64,000 nt of DNA. Source: Cylindrospermum stagnale PCC 7417. Its GTDB lineage: Bacteria > Cyanobacteriota > Cyanobacteriia > Cyanobacteriales > Nostocaceae. How positions within the stretch are numbered: position 1 is the first letter of the stretch; each line of letters starts with the position of its first letter. The DNA lies in contig NC_019757.1 of NCBI RefSeq assembly GCF_000317535.1, forward strand, positions 2,930,501 to 2,994,500, in the 5' to 3' direction. The notes beneath the pieces are model-generated. The model did no database searches and was not told the origin of the DNA. It saw nothing but the letters and a program-made list of their open reading frames with translations. Shown piece after piece: positions 8,640 through 16,557 of the stretch. The translations under genes were made by a program, and so were the position numbers.

Positions 8640-9809
8640 ATGTCTAAATCCTCTAAATTCCCTCAATCTCTACTGTTGCAATCACCGCTAGTGCGGTTGG
8701 CTTTCTTCGATAACTATACAATGGCACACCCTCGGTTAGAAGAAACCTTCAATTTACTCAAGCTTTTGGTTAGTAATTCTGGTGAATCACGAGTTATTTT
8801 TATTTACGGGCCAACTGGAGTTGGTAAAACAACCCTGCGGCTGCTGATTGAAAAGTGGCTGATTGAGACGAACCAACACGAATTAGAAGCTGACAGAGGT
8901 TGGTTGCCAGTTGCATCAGTTGAGGCAGTAGTTCAAAAATCTGGACTTTTCAATTCAAAAGATCATATCAAACGCTGCTTATTTGCCCTTCATGAACCAT
9001 TAATTGACCAGAAAATAGACTATGGGACGCGAGGTATATATCGTAATAGCAATGGGCAAATTGTTATTGAATCAAAAGTTATTGAAACTGACTTGGGATG
9101 GGCATTAGAACAAGCTCTCAAGCATCGTAAACCCAAAATTTTTTTTATTGATGAAGCTCATCACATGCTGATGATAGCTTCCGGGCGCAAGCTCACAGAT
9201 TTACCAGAAGCTATTAAGTCCCTTGCCAATAGAACAAGTGTTGTGCATGGGTTAGTTGGCACCTATGAACTGCTCACCTTACACGATGTAGGGGATCAAT
9301 TGAGTCGGCGTAGTGCCTATGTACACTTTCCCCGCTACCGTGCTGACTGCACCCAGGACAGGGAGATATTTCAAAGCGTGGTGTGGGGTTTTCAACTGAA
9401 TATGCCCCTTGTTGAGGAGCCGGATTTAGTTTCTCATTGGGATTACTGTTATGAGCGAAGTCTCGGCTGCGTAGGGATTCTCAAAAATTGGTTTCAGAAT
9501 GCGCTCTTCGATGCCATGACTGAAGGTGCGAACACCGTTAAAATTCAACATTTAGAACGGCGTGCCCTATCTGTTGCCCAATGCCGGAACATTCTCAAGA
9601 AAATTAAGGAAGGTGAAAACAATCATGCACAAATTGAAGCAGAAGTTTCTCAACTGCGTGCAGAACTTGGTTTGCCATCTTTAGGAGCCGTTGCAGATGA
9701 TTCGGAGTCACAGACATTGAAAACTCTACAATTAGGTACTCAAAAAGGACGTTTAAGAAGAAAACCTGGACAACCCAAACCCAAGCGGCATCAAGTAGGC
9801 AATCAGTAA
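8640..9809 (+). CDS. tnsC: TnsC AAA+ transposition regulator
   Basis: A 389-residue AAA+ ATPase. Walker A is GPTGVGKT (residues 57-64) and Walker B is KIFFIDEAHHM with Asp171-Glu172. A sensor-like LVGTYELL segment and a basic C-terminal tail rich in K and R follow. In Tn7-like systems TnsC forms a filament on target DNA, bridges the target selector (TniQ/TnsD) to the transposase, and imposes target immunity. It sits 2 bp after tnsAB and 1 bp before tniQ, so the three are surely one operon with coupled translation. All ATPase motifs look intact. Confidence 0.92.
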   Translation: MSKSSKFPQSLLLQSPLVRLAFFDNYTMAHPRLEETFNLLKLLVSNSGESRVIFIYGPTGVGKTTLRLLIEKWLIETNQHELEADRGWLPVASVEAVVQKSGLFNSKDHIKRCLFALHEPLIDQKIDYGTRGIYRNSNGQIVIESKVIETDLGWALEQALKHRKPKIFFIDEAHHMLMIASGRKLTDLPEAIKSLANRTSVVHGLVGTYELLTLHDVGDQLSRRSAYVHFPRYRADCTQDREIFQSVVWGFQLNMPLVEEPDLVSHWDYCYERSLGCVGILKNWFQNALFDAMTEGANTVKIQHLERRALSVAQCRNILKKIKEGENNHAQIEAEVSQLRAELGLPSLGAVADDSESQTLKTLQLGTQKGRLRRKPGQPKPKRHQVGNQ

Positions 9810-9810
9810 T

Positions 9811-11379
9811 ATGCTCTCCGAGACGCTCAAACTTTACCCGTCGTGGGATATTGAGAAAACTGCCATCCCACAAAGAAGTCGCTTATATCATCTAGAGCCA
9901 ATTGGTATAGGAACTCCTGATGTAGAAAGCTTAACAGGCTATGTGCAAAGACTTGCTCATGAACATTGCGTCACTGTTAGACGGTTGACTATAACCGAAA
10001 TTGCCCCACTTATGGGCAAAGAAGCAAAATTGCAAGATGAAAGTATTAGCAAAGTATTTGGGACTGGCAGAGATAGAACAGCGTTTAATGGAACAGGGTT
10101 GATGGCAACTAATCTTGTGGGTGCAATGTCTGCTCTAACTAGGCGTTTGGACTTGCACTACCTTACCCTGTTACCTTGGGCGCAGGTCATTTCTAAAAGA
10201 GGCTTGCTCCGTCGTCACCGGGCTTGGTGTCCCAAATGCTACCAAGAATGGCATGACAATCACACAAGCGTTTATGAACCACTTCTCTGGTCTATCAATA
10301 CTGCCCAAGTCTGTCCTTACCATCATCAACCGTTGCAAGAGCAGTGTCCTTACTGTCATCAACAACAACTGACAATTTCTGGGGACTCCCGAACCGGACA
10401 CTGTAATAAATGTGGTAAATGGCTGGGAAATAACCGACACAAAACTGTTGTCACAAGCCAGATAAAGTCAGAAGCAGAACAGAATCGGCAATTGAATATA
10501 GTTAACAATTTGGGAGAGCTAGTTGCAGTAACACCTACTCTCAATTCTCCTCCTAATCTTCAGAAAGTTAGTAATACAATTTCTACCTACATTTTGCAAG
10601 TTTTGAAATCTAGTATCCCTGCATTTTCTCGGCAATCTGGGATGAATAAGGCAACAATTGGTTTGTGGTGTAAAGGAGAAGTAATACCTCAAATTGATAA
10701 TCTTTTGGTTTTAACTCACTATTTGGAAATATCGCTGTTAGATTTCTTAACAACAGACGTATTATTAGCTGACTCAAAAAACATTTTTCTGGAAACGGAA
10801 CTGAATGTAGTTAAGCAGCCAAGAAAATCTTATAAGCACTTAGATTTGGAGAGAAAACAAGTTTTAAATGTAGTTCTAACAGAGGTACTCAAGGAATATC
10901 TTGCACCTTCTTTGGAAAATGTGGCACTTCGTTTGAGATATCGTCCTTTAGTTCTACAATATCATTTTCCTTCTTTATGTGAGGAAATAAAAATTAGACA
11001 TACTGAGTACAGAAAGGTAAGTCAACAGCAAAAAATACAACCTATTCTGGAAGCAGCACTCAAAGAATTTCCACCTCCTTCACTTCTTTCCATTAATCGA
11101 CGACTTGGCTATAAAAATAACAGCTATTTATACCGATATTTCTCTGAACTTTCTCGCGAAATCTCTAAGCGGTATAAAGAGTACCAGAAAGCTAGTGGGC
11201 AAGAGAAAAGAGAACGCATATGCCAAGAAATTATTGATATTGCTCAATTTCTTCATGAAACAGGACACAAGCCGACTCAAGCTAGGGTGACTAAGCTTCT
11301 CACTAGGCCAGGAGTCATGCTGAGTTGGTATGCTAAGAAGACTTTACGTGATGTTCAAAGCTCTCTCGGCTATGAATGA
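9811..11379 (+). CDS. tniQ: TnsD/TniQ-family target selector
   Basis: A 522-residue TniQ-domain protein. The N-terminal signature is GTPDVESLTGYVQRLAHEH (about residues 34-52). A zinc-binding array follows: Cys140 and Cys143 (CPKC), Cys168 with the nearby VCPYHH histidines, Cys179 and Cys182 (CPYC), and Cys198 and Cys201 (CNKC). Around residues 265-315 is an XRE-like helix-turn-helix (SRQSGMNKATIGLWCKGEVI). Two further repeated helical blocks follow (RLRYRPLVLQYHFPSL and RLGYKNNSYLYRYF), which look like DNA-reading domains of TnsD. At this length it resembles sequence-specific TnsD more than the short TniQ of CRISPR-guided elements. The gene ends 113 bp before the transposon's right end. Confidence 0.9.
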   Translation: MLSETLKLYPSWDIEKTAIPQRSRLYHLEPIGIGTPDVESLTGYVQRLAHEHCVTVRRLTITEIAPLMGKEAKLQDESISKVFGTGRDRTAFNGTGLMATNLVGAMSALTRRLDLHYLTLLPWAQVISKRGLLRRHRAWCPKCYQEWHDNHTSVYEPLLWSINTAQVCPYHHQPLQEQCPYCHQQQLTISGDSRTGHCNKCGKWLGNNRHKTVVTSQIKSEAEQNRQLNIVNNLGELVAVTPTLNSPPNLQKVSNTISTYILQVLKSSIPAFSRQSGMNKATIGLWCKGEVIPQIDNLLVLTHYLEISLLDFLTTDVLLADSKNIFLETELNVVKQPRKSYKHLDLERKQVLNVVLTEVLKEYLAPSLENVALRLRYRPLVLQYHFPSLCEEIKIRHTEYRKVSQQQKIQPILEAALKEFPPPSLLSINRRLGYKNNSYLYRYFSELSREISKRYKEYQKASGQEKRERICQEIIDIAQFLHETGHKPTQARVTKLLTRPGVMLSWYAKKTLRDVQSSLGYE

Positions 11380-11420
11380 ACATGATCTATACCGGAATGA
11401 ATGGCACGCTTGTTTATTTG

Positions 11421-11492
11421 GAAGCATAATTTTGCCGAAATCAATTGGAAGCATAAGCACGTAAAAACGGCAATCTTATCCTTCCACCGACA
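11421..11492 (-). repeat. Right transposon end with terminal and internal repeats
   Basis: The terminal inverted repeat occupies 11,469-11,492 and contains the 16-bp motif read inwards on the minus strand (11,469-11,484). Two internal copies lie at 11,421-11,436 (GAAGCATAATTTTGCC) and 11,448-11,463 (GAAGCATAAGCACGTA, degenerate at its 3' end). Unlike the left end, these internal copies point opposite to the terminal copy. Confidence 0.75.
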
Positions 11493-11497
11493 GCAGC
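11493..11497. repeat. Target-site duplication GCAGC, right
   Basis: Identical to the five bases at 5,593-5,597. Together they mark one insertion event of the Tn7-like element. Confidence 0.9.
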
Positions 11498-11499
11498 AA

Positions 11500-11631
11500 T
11501 ACTTTCTGTCTATCTTGCCCCTCATGACACGCTTGCTAGATTTACCCCTTCACCTAAAACTTGTATCCCTTGCTAAACAAGGCTTTCCCGATTTGAATCA
11601 ATTTAATTCACGGGTATTGTATTGTACTTAA
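11500..11631 (+). pseudogene. 3' part of a small reading frame split by the Tn7-like element
   Basis: If the transposon and one GCAGC are removed, an ATG at 5,591-5,593 followed by CAG joins in frame to CAA at the right junction. It continues to a TAA at 11,629-11,631, giving a 46-residue frame that starts MQQYFLSILPLMTRLLDL. I do not recognise the protein. The frame may be a real short gene interrupted after its second or third codon, or an accidental frame next to an attachment site. An in-transposon frame reads through the right end into the same codons, which explains a longer apparent ORF from 11,401. Confidence 0.4.
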
Positions 11632-11818
11632 GCGTATCTTAAATACCATTCGGATATACACATCATTATGATAAGTTCTAAGACTTAACCCTCTAACCCA
11701 AGTTAGAGAAAACTAAACCAAAAGTATAGTGTTGGGAAAGCGATTTTTTTCGGGGGAGATGGGTCAGATAATTGGGGACAATAAGGTTAATCATCCCAAA
11801 ACTCTTGAAACTTGGTAG

Positions 11819-11968
11819 ATGCAAGTTGGGAGCATCTCACTTTTTAAAGAAATGTCAAACAACGATATTCCAAATGCCGTCATGCCCATCACCGATACAA
11901 GTGACAGTGCTAGCCATCCAGTCGCCAAGATACTTCACCCCAAAAATAAAAAAACCGCTAAACTATAG
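11819..11968 (+). CDS. Possible 49-residue small protein, unknown
   Basis: A short frame starts MQVGSISLFKEMSNNDIPNA and ends at a TAG just inside a terminator hairpin. It is preceded, in the same frame and separated by a single TAG, by a 19-codon frame starting at ATG 11,759 directly behind a GGGGGAG ribosome-site-like sequence. The composition looks protein-like, but I recognise no family. It may be a small gene, a gene broken by one stop codon, or chance. No partner gene is apparent. Confidence 0.3.
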   Translation: MQVGSISLFKEMSNNDIPNAVMPITDTSDSASHPVAKILHPKNKKTAKL

Positions 11969-11984
11969 AGTTTGACGGTTTTTA
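11948..11984. terminator. Bidirectional hairpin terminator
   Basis: AAAACCG-CTAAACT and AGTTTGA-CGGTTTT form a stem with a four-base ATAG loop and one mismatch. It has an A-run on the left and a T-run on the right, so it can act on both strands. It separates the transposon flank from the minus-strand dppB-type gene. Confidence 0.7.
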
Positions 11985-12045
11985 TTGTGGTGTAAGTCCT
12001 GTTAATCTGACAATTAGCACGGAGAGTGCTAACTACGAACTTTAA

Positions 12046-13071
12046 TTAATAGCGAATTCGTGGATCTACATAAGCATTTAAAATATCAATTAAAATGCTG
12101 GCACTAACAACGATCGCACCGAAAAAGACTAAAACCCCCTGTACAGTAGGATAATCGCGGTCTGAGATGGCTTGATACAATCGATTCGCTAACCCAGGCC
12201 AGGAAAACGTCACCTCAGTTAAAATCGCCCCACCTAGCAGAGAAGCAAAAGTTAACCCCAACACCGTAATTACGGGGATTAAGGCATTCTTCAAGGCATG
12301 GGAGACTAAAATCTTATTTTCACTAATTCCCCTCGCTCTAGCCGCTTCTACATAATCCGCTTCTAGGGTTTGCTCTAAATTCACGCGCACAATTCGCTCA
12401 AAAATACTGCTGAGTAATATTCCCAAGGTGAGACTCGGAAGGGCGAGATGATGCAAAGATGTGAAAAACTGGCTGATGTTACCACTTAACAGACTATCAA
12501 TTGTATACAGCCCAGTGATAGCAGAGGGAGCCGGCAGATTTGGCGGAAAACGGTTGGAATTAGGGAACCAACCTAGTTGAACCGAGAACACCAACTGCAA
12601 CAGCATACCCGCCCAAAACATCGGGATGGCGTAGGTGATAACGCCAAACAACCGCCCACCCACATCAAGATATGTTCCAGGACGAGAAGCCGACACAGTT
12701 CCAACTGTAACACCGACGACAAGTGCGATCGCCATACTAAAGACAGCTAACTCTACCGTCGCTGGGAAATATTGCCCAATTATCTCCCCAACATTCTGTC
12801 CCCGACTCGTTAAAGAAGTTCCCAAATCAAAGCGCAGGATGTTTCCCAAGTAATTTAAATACTGTAACCATATAGGCAGGTCTAAACCCAATTGTTTTCT
12901 TAATTCCTCCTTAGCACTTTCTGGCGCACGTCCACCGAGAATTGCATCAGCTGGATCTCCCGGTGTTGCTCTGAGTAACAGAAAGACTATTGTAATGATA
13001 GTTAATAGCTGAAGTGGCGCCAGCAGCAAACGGGAGACAATGTAATATTGTAAAGCTTTAGAACGAGACAT
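12046..13071 (-). CDS. ABC transporter permease, DppB/OppB family
   Basis: A 341-residue inner-membrane permease. It has an N-terminal membrane segment (LLAPLQLLTIITIVFLLLRA) followed at once by the DppB signature TPGDPADAILGG. A periplasmic loop and a BPD_transp_1 domain come next, with the EAA-type loop ADYVEAARARGISENKILVS that docks on the ATPase. Length is normal for the family. It lies downstream of, and in the same orientation as, a family 5 binding protein (13,214-14,866), so the pair is probably one transcription unit. The matching DppC-type permease is on the other strand at 746. Likely imports peptides or a similar solute; the substrate is not deducible. Confidence 0.9.
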   Translation of the reverse strand: MSRSKALQYYIVSRLLLAPLQLLTIITIVFLLLRATPGDPADAILGGRAPESAKEELRKQLGLDLPIWLQYLNYLGNILRFDLGTSLTSRGQNVGEIIGQYFPATVELAVFSMAIALVVGVTVGTVSASRPGTYLDVGGRLFGVITYAIPMFWAGMLLQLVFSVQLGWFPNSNRFPPNLPAPSAITGLYTIDSLLSGNISQFFTSLHHLALPSLTLGILLSSIFERIVRVNLEQTLEADYVEAARARGISENKILVSHALKNALIPVITVLGLTFASLLGGAILTEVTFSWPGLANRLYQAISDRDYPTVQGVLVFFGAIVVSASILIDILNAYVDPRIRY

Positions 13072-13158
13072 AACAATTCAAAATTCAAAATAGAGCCTAC
13101 GGCTCCCGTAAGGGATACAAAATTCAAAATTTAAGAGTCAATGGTCAAAAGTTAATGC

Positions 13159-13214
13159 CAATGACCAATGACTAATGACCAATGACTAATGACCAATGAC
13201 TAATGACTAATGAC
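13159..13214. repeat. Heptamer tandem repeat (CAATGAC/TAATGAC), 8 copies
   Basis: Eight uninterrupted 7-bp units, alternating mainly CAATGAC and TAATGAC. This is an STRR of the type common in heterocystous cyanobacteria. The stop codon of the dppA-type gene (13,214-13,216, minus strand) begins inside the last unit. Confidence 0.9.
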
Positions 13215-14866
13215 TACTTTTTAATAGTCTTATAAATCAAGTTTTGGGTGGGGTCAAGTTGGACACCGCTCACACCTTTTTGGGCAAATACAAAGTCTTT
13301 GTTTTGCCATAAAGGAATATAAGGTAAATCAGTCACTACTTGGGCTTGAATATCGGTAAATATCTTCTTTCTAGCTTCGGGGTTTTGTTCCTTGCGTTCC
13401 TGATCAATTAGCTTATTTACAGCTTCGCTATAGTAAAACGAACCCTGACCCTGACTACCACCATCTTCGCATCCTTTATCGACCGAACCTTTTGAACAAG
13501 ATAAAAATGGTTGCACGTAGTTATCTGGATCTAAAAAGTCTGGATACCAATCAAGCAAAGTTGCCGGATATAAACCTTTGGGGCCTTCTTTAAAGAAAGT
13601 AGCCGATTCTGCGGGTTTGACTTCAAATTGCAGCATTCCATCCAACTTTGTATCAGCCAGGGCTTTAATTGTTTGCGCTGCTAAACTGCGAGTTGGTGAA
13701 CTTGAAGGATACCAAATTTGTACCTTTGCCGGATTTTCTTTGGAGAAACCAGCAGCAGTTAAGGATTTTTTAGCCTGCTCAATGTTACCATCACCATATT
13801 TATCTTTAAATAATGGCTGAGAAACATCAAAGGTGGTGGGAATCATGCTGTAAAGTGGATCAGCTTGACCAAATAAAGCGCGTTCCATAATTAGGGGACG
13901 ATCTATTAAGGATGCGATCGCACTCCGAACCTCTGGTTTATCCAACGGCTTCTGATTCCGGTTCAACACCAGATAACTGACTACGCTACCCTTAGCGCTG
14001 ATTGCCTGCCATTTATCATTGGTTGCATCTTTAGTTAAGCTGCGAATTTGATCAGGTTCCAGAGACAAGTAAACCACATCCATTGCACCAGTACGGAAGG
14101 CATTAAACAAATTAACTGGACTGGTTTGGATTTGCACGTTGACGCCTTTATTGGCTGGTTTTTCCCCCCAATATTTATCGAACACGTCAAATCTCAGTGA
14201 ATCAGTGCCATACTGGGCTAATTTGTAAGGGCCAGTCCCCACAAAGATATTCGGCTTAAATTTGCCAGCGCCAATTTCGTAAGCTTTGGGTGAAACTGCA
14301 CACACTCCAGAAAAAGCCAGCAGAGAAGGAAACGCCGCAAAGGGTTTTTTCAGCTTGATGGTTAACTCATTATCGCCAGTGGCTTTCACCGAAGCCACCG
14401 CATCGGATAGCAAGAACGAGGGTTTACCCTTATTTTCGATAAAGCGCTGGATGCTAAACTCCATTGCTTTGGCGTTGAAGGGAGTTTGATCATGAAAAAT
14501 TACTCCCTGACGTAGGGGAATAGTGTAAGTTAAACCATCTTGACTGACTTTGGGTAATGCTGTCGCCAGTTGGGGCTTAATTTCTGTGCTTCCCGGTTCG
14601 TAGGTGTAAAGGCGATCGCTCATATTAAATACTAAACCCAAAGATGCCAGTTCATAGGCATCAGCCGGATCAAGGGTTCTGGGCTTTGATGTCGTACCCA
14701 CAGTAATGCGACCATCACCAAGGGGAGTATTCACAGAACCAGATGCTGGGGTAGTTGTCTGTGGGCGAGGAGTGCAACTAACAATCAAAAATAAACATAG
14801 ACAGAAAAAAGATAGGAATTTTGTAATCCGACTCCACTGTCTCATGGACAAAGAAAACCAAGTCAT
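13214..14866 (-). CDS. ABC transporter substrate-binding lipoprotein, family 5 (DppA/OppA type)
   Basis: A 550-residue periplasmic solute-binding protein. It has a signal sequence ending in a lipobox LIVSC (Cys31), so it is likely lipid-anchored. SBP_bac_5 features follow: an early GRITVGTTSKPRTLDPADAY strand, LTYTIPLRQGVIFHDQTPFN, and the C-terminal PYIPLWQNKDFVFAQ. A second in-frame ATG at codon 8 (MRQWSRITKF) gives a more typical signal peptide and may be the real start. The dppB-type permease follows 142 bp downstream, across a heptamer repeat. The stop codon lies in that repeat, so the last codon position may vary between strains. Confidence 0.9.
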   Translation of the reverse strand: MTWFSLSMRQWSRITKFLSFFCLCLFLIVSCTPRPQTTTPASGSVNTPLGDGRITVGTTSKPRTLDPADAYELASLGLVFNMSDRLYTYEPGSTEIKPQLATALPKVSQDGLTYTIPLRQGVIFHDQTPFNAKAMEFSIQRFIENKGKPSFLLSDAVASVKATGDNELTIKLKKPFAAFPSLLAFSGVCAVSPKAYEIGAGKFKPNIFVGTGPYKLAQYGTDSLRFDVFDKYWGEKPANKGVNVQIQTSPVNLFNAFRTGAMDVVYLSLEPDQIRSLTKDATNDKWQAISAKGSVVSYLVLNRNQKPLDKPEVRSAIASLIDRPLIMERALFGQADPLYSMIPTTFDVSQPLFKDKYGDGNIEQAKKSLTAAGFSKENPAKVQIWYPSSSPTRSLAAQTIKALADTKLDGMLQFEVKPAESATFFKEGPKGLYPATLLDWYPDFLDPDNYVQPFLSCSKGSVDKGCEDGGSQGQGSFYYSEAVNKLIDQERKEQNPEARKKIFTDIQAQVVTDLPYIPLWQNKDFVFAQKGVSGVQLDPTQNLIYKTIKK

Positions 14867-15082
14867 AGAATCAAATTTTATTTAATTAGCGGTCAGTAAT
14901 CTTACTATATCTGTGACTCTGATGCTAAATTTTTCATAATTCATTAAGTTCAGGCAACACATTCTGTTATGTAGCCAGACACAACTCAATATAACTGTGT
15001 CCGTAATCGGGAGAATCTGTTGTAGATACTTTCCTCGAACCCTCGCTATTTAAATTTAATGGCGTTTACCCTAGGCATCTTA

Positions 15083-15279
15083 GAGGTTGTCTGAAAAGTT
15101 GTTTGTGATAAATAAAACACTCGTAGATCCCCCCAACCCCCCTAGCCAAGGCAGGCAAAAACTTCTCAAAGTCCCCCTTGGCTAGGGGAGCCGGCGCGGG
15201 GAAAGGGGGTCTCCCCCATGAGCGACTGGCGTGGATTTAGGGGGATATCGATCAATTTTGATACGAATCAGACATCCTC
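15083..15279. mobile_element. MITE-like element, family A, copy 2
   Basis: A 197-bp relative of the element at 2,544. It has the ends GAGGTTGTCTGA and TCAGACATCCTC (one mismatch), the same AAAAGTTGTTTGTGATAAA block inside the left end, and the same ATCGATCAATTTTGATACGA block before the right end. It carries an extra 45 bp or so in the central palindrome (GGAGCCGGCGCGGGG and neighbouring bases). TTA flanks it on both sides, compatible with a 3-bp target duplication. Confidence 0.75.
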
Positions 15280-15669
15280 TTAGTCAAAAATCTTATTCTG
15301 GTTACTAAACTTTACATTTAAGTTTATTTAAGATAGGGTAGTGCGATAAACAGTCGGTAATTTAGTCTGTTTAGTGACCAAAATATTAACGTAAATATAG
15401 AGTTCGACCTAGGTTGATTAAGGAAAAGTTTTTATTTAATTAAAATTGCCAACATAGGCTAAATTTGTCGTAAATTCATAGTTATCAGGTAATAGGTTGG
15501 TCAAGCTTGGATAGTAGCTCAATAGTCGTACAGCAGGGGTTTTGCCTGTTGCTACTTGGGTGAGCGCTACATGGCTTTACTTACGCATCTCGTTTTTTAT
15601 ACATCAGCGACTGAGATGATGTTCATATTCTGAACCGCAAATTGAGAGTCTAAAAGTGAGACCAAGACA
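15280..15669. other. Intergenic region, no gene seen
   Basis: AT-rich spacer between the MITE and the 108-codon gene. It may hold that gene's promoter. I see no convincing RNA gene or repeat. The 200 bp before the MITE (14,867-15,082) is equally featureless and probably contains the dppA-type promoter. Confidence 0.5.
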
Positions 15670-15996
15670 GTGAAGTATTTCTTTCTATCTGAGGGATGGG
15701 CAATTGGCAGAGTGTGGGCATCTGATGGACTATGGCAGATAACCGCATGGCGACGCCAACCAGATATTCAGCAATTGAATATTTGTCTAATGGAAGAGAA
15801 CGAATTGCTCTGGCTTTACCGAGTTGAAGATGCAATTTTAACCGTAGAAGTCAAGCCAATCACACCAGTAAGCGCTAGTGATGCCATTGGCCAAGTCGTG
15901 CTTAAGCGTTTGATAAATGCCGAGCAGGTAATCGAACGCCTAGGTGCAGCCTCGGCAAAGTGTCAGTTGCAAAACATCCAATTGATGGTGCAGTAG
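15670..15996 (+). CDS. Conserved-looking cyanobacterial hypothetical protein
   Basis: A 108-residue soluble protein that I do not assign to a family. It begins MKYFFLSEGWAIGRVWASDG and has many Trp residues in its first half (WAIGRVW, LWQITAWRR, LLWLYRV) and a helical C terminus. No signal peptide or membrane segment is seen. It is followed by a 560-bp gap and then psbB on the same strand. Protein-like composition and a clean frame with ATG support it being a gene. Confidence 0.65.
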   Translation: MKYFFLSEGWAIGRVWASDGLWQITAWRRQPDIQQLNICLMEENELLWLYRVEDAILTVEVKPITPVSASDAIGQVVLKRLINAEQVIERLGAASAKCQLQNIQLMVQ

Positions 15997-16557
15997 CTTT
16001 CGGTAGGGGCCAGGGGGCAGGGGGAGAAGGAAGACAAGGGGAGAAGAATTTATTTCTTTGCCCAATTTCCAATGCCTCCAACTCATAAAAAATCAGAAAA
16101 TTTCATCTCTGACAGAGATTTGTGGAGAAATTCAGGCGACAAGCTACGTAGTCGCATCTATTTACACGCTTGCAAACAGTGCCATCAATAGTTACACTTT
16201 TTAAAACATTCTCATTTTTGCTTGGTAATTGCGTAGACGCCCAACAGGCGATTTCCTGAAAGCTAGCACGTCCTATCGCCCAAACGTCTTCATTCTGAAC
16301 CCGCTGGGGCTAAAAGGCGATGGCGCAAAGCGCCCGCCAAAGGCGCGCATCTTCACAGGATAGAGCTAAGTAAAGCGAATAAGCATTGCCAAACCAGCCA
16401 CAACTTCTAACTCATTAAGACTTAAGCTGTGGTAAGAGTCAGGACATTGGCAATAACAAAAACTCAGAGAGTTCTCTAAGTGGCGGATTCCGTCCTTGGT
16501 AAACCTCGGTAAGAAACTTGCTTTGTAAACATAATTCATCGAGGAGGAGCGTAGTCA
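15997..16557. other. Long psbB upstream region
   Basis: About 560 bp without a gene. It contains a purine-rich stretch (GGGGCAGGGGGAGAAGGAAG, 16,010-16,030) and a palindromic CGATGGCGCAAAGCGCCCGCC block near 16,318-16,340 of a type also seen at about 2,484. A long psbB leader is plausible, but no promoter could be fixed. A ribosome site GGAGGAG lies 9 bp before the psbB ATG. Confidence 0.5.

Larger units (their letters stand above)
5598..11492 (+). mobile_element. Complete cargo-free Tn7-like transposon (TnsAB-TnsC-TniQ)
   Basis: A 5,895-bp element bounded by perfect 24-bp inverted repeats that begin TGTCGGTGGAAGG at each end (5,598-5,621 and, inverted, 11,469-11,492). They are flanked by a 5-bp direct repeat GCAGC. 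The start TGT...ACA and the 5-bp duplication match the Tn7 family. Internal 16-bp repeats near both ends are probable TnsB-binding sites. The only genes are three co-oriented and nearly touching ones: a TnsA-TnsB fusion, TnsC and a TnsD/TniQ protein. There is no cas gene, no repeat-spacer array and no other cargo; 325 bp lie before the first gene and 113 bp after the last. All three frames are intact, so the element looks recently active. Confidence 0.95.

Noticed and set aside
5598-11492. CRISPR-associated transposon (CAST)
   Set aside because: The TnsAB fusion and TniQ suggested it, but there is no cas gene, no repeat-spacer array and no guide-like sequence between the two ends.
11401-11631. 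A 76-codon gene at the transposon's right end
   Set aside because: The frame runs through the terminal repeat into flanking DNA; it mixes transposon end and target sequence.
14867-16557. tRNA or structured RNA genes
   Set aside because: I looked for cloverleaf arms and riboswitch-like cores in this and the other large gaps and saw none that were convincing by eye.
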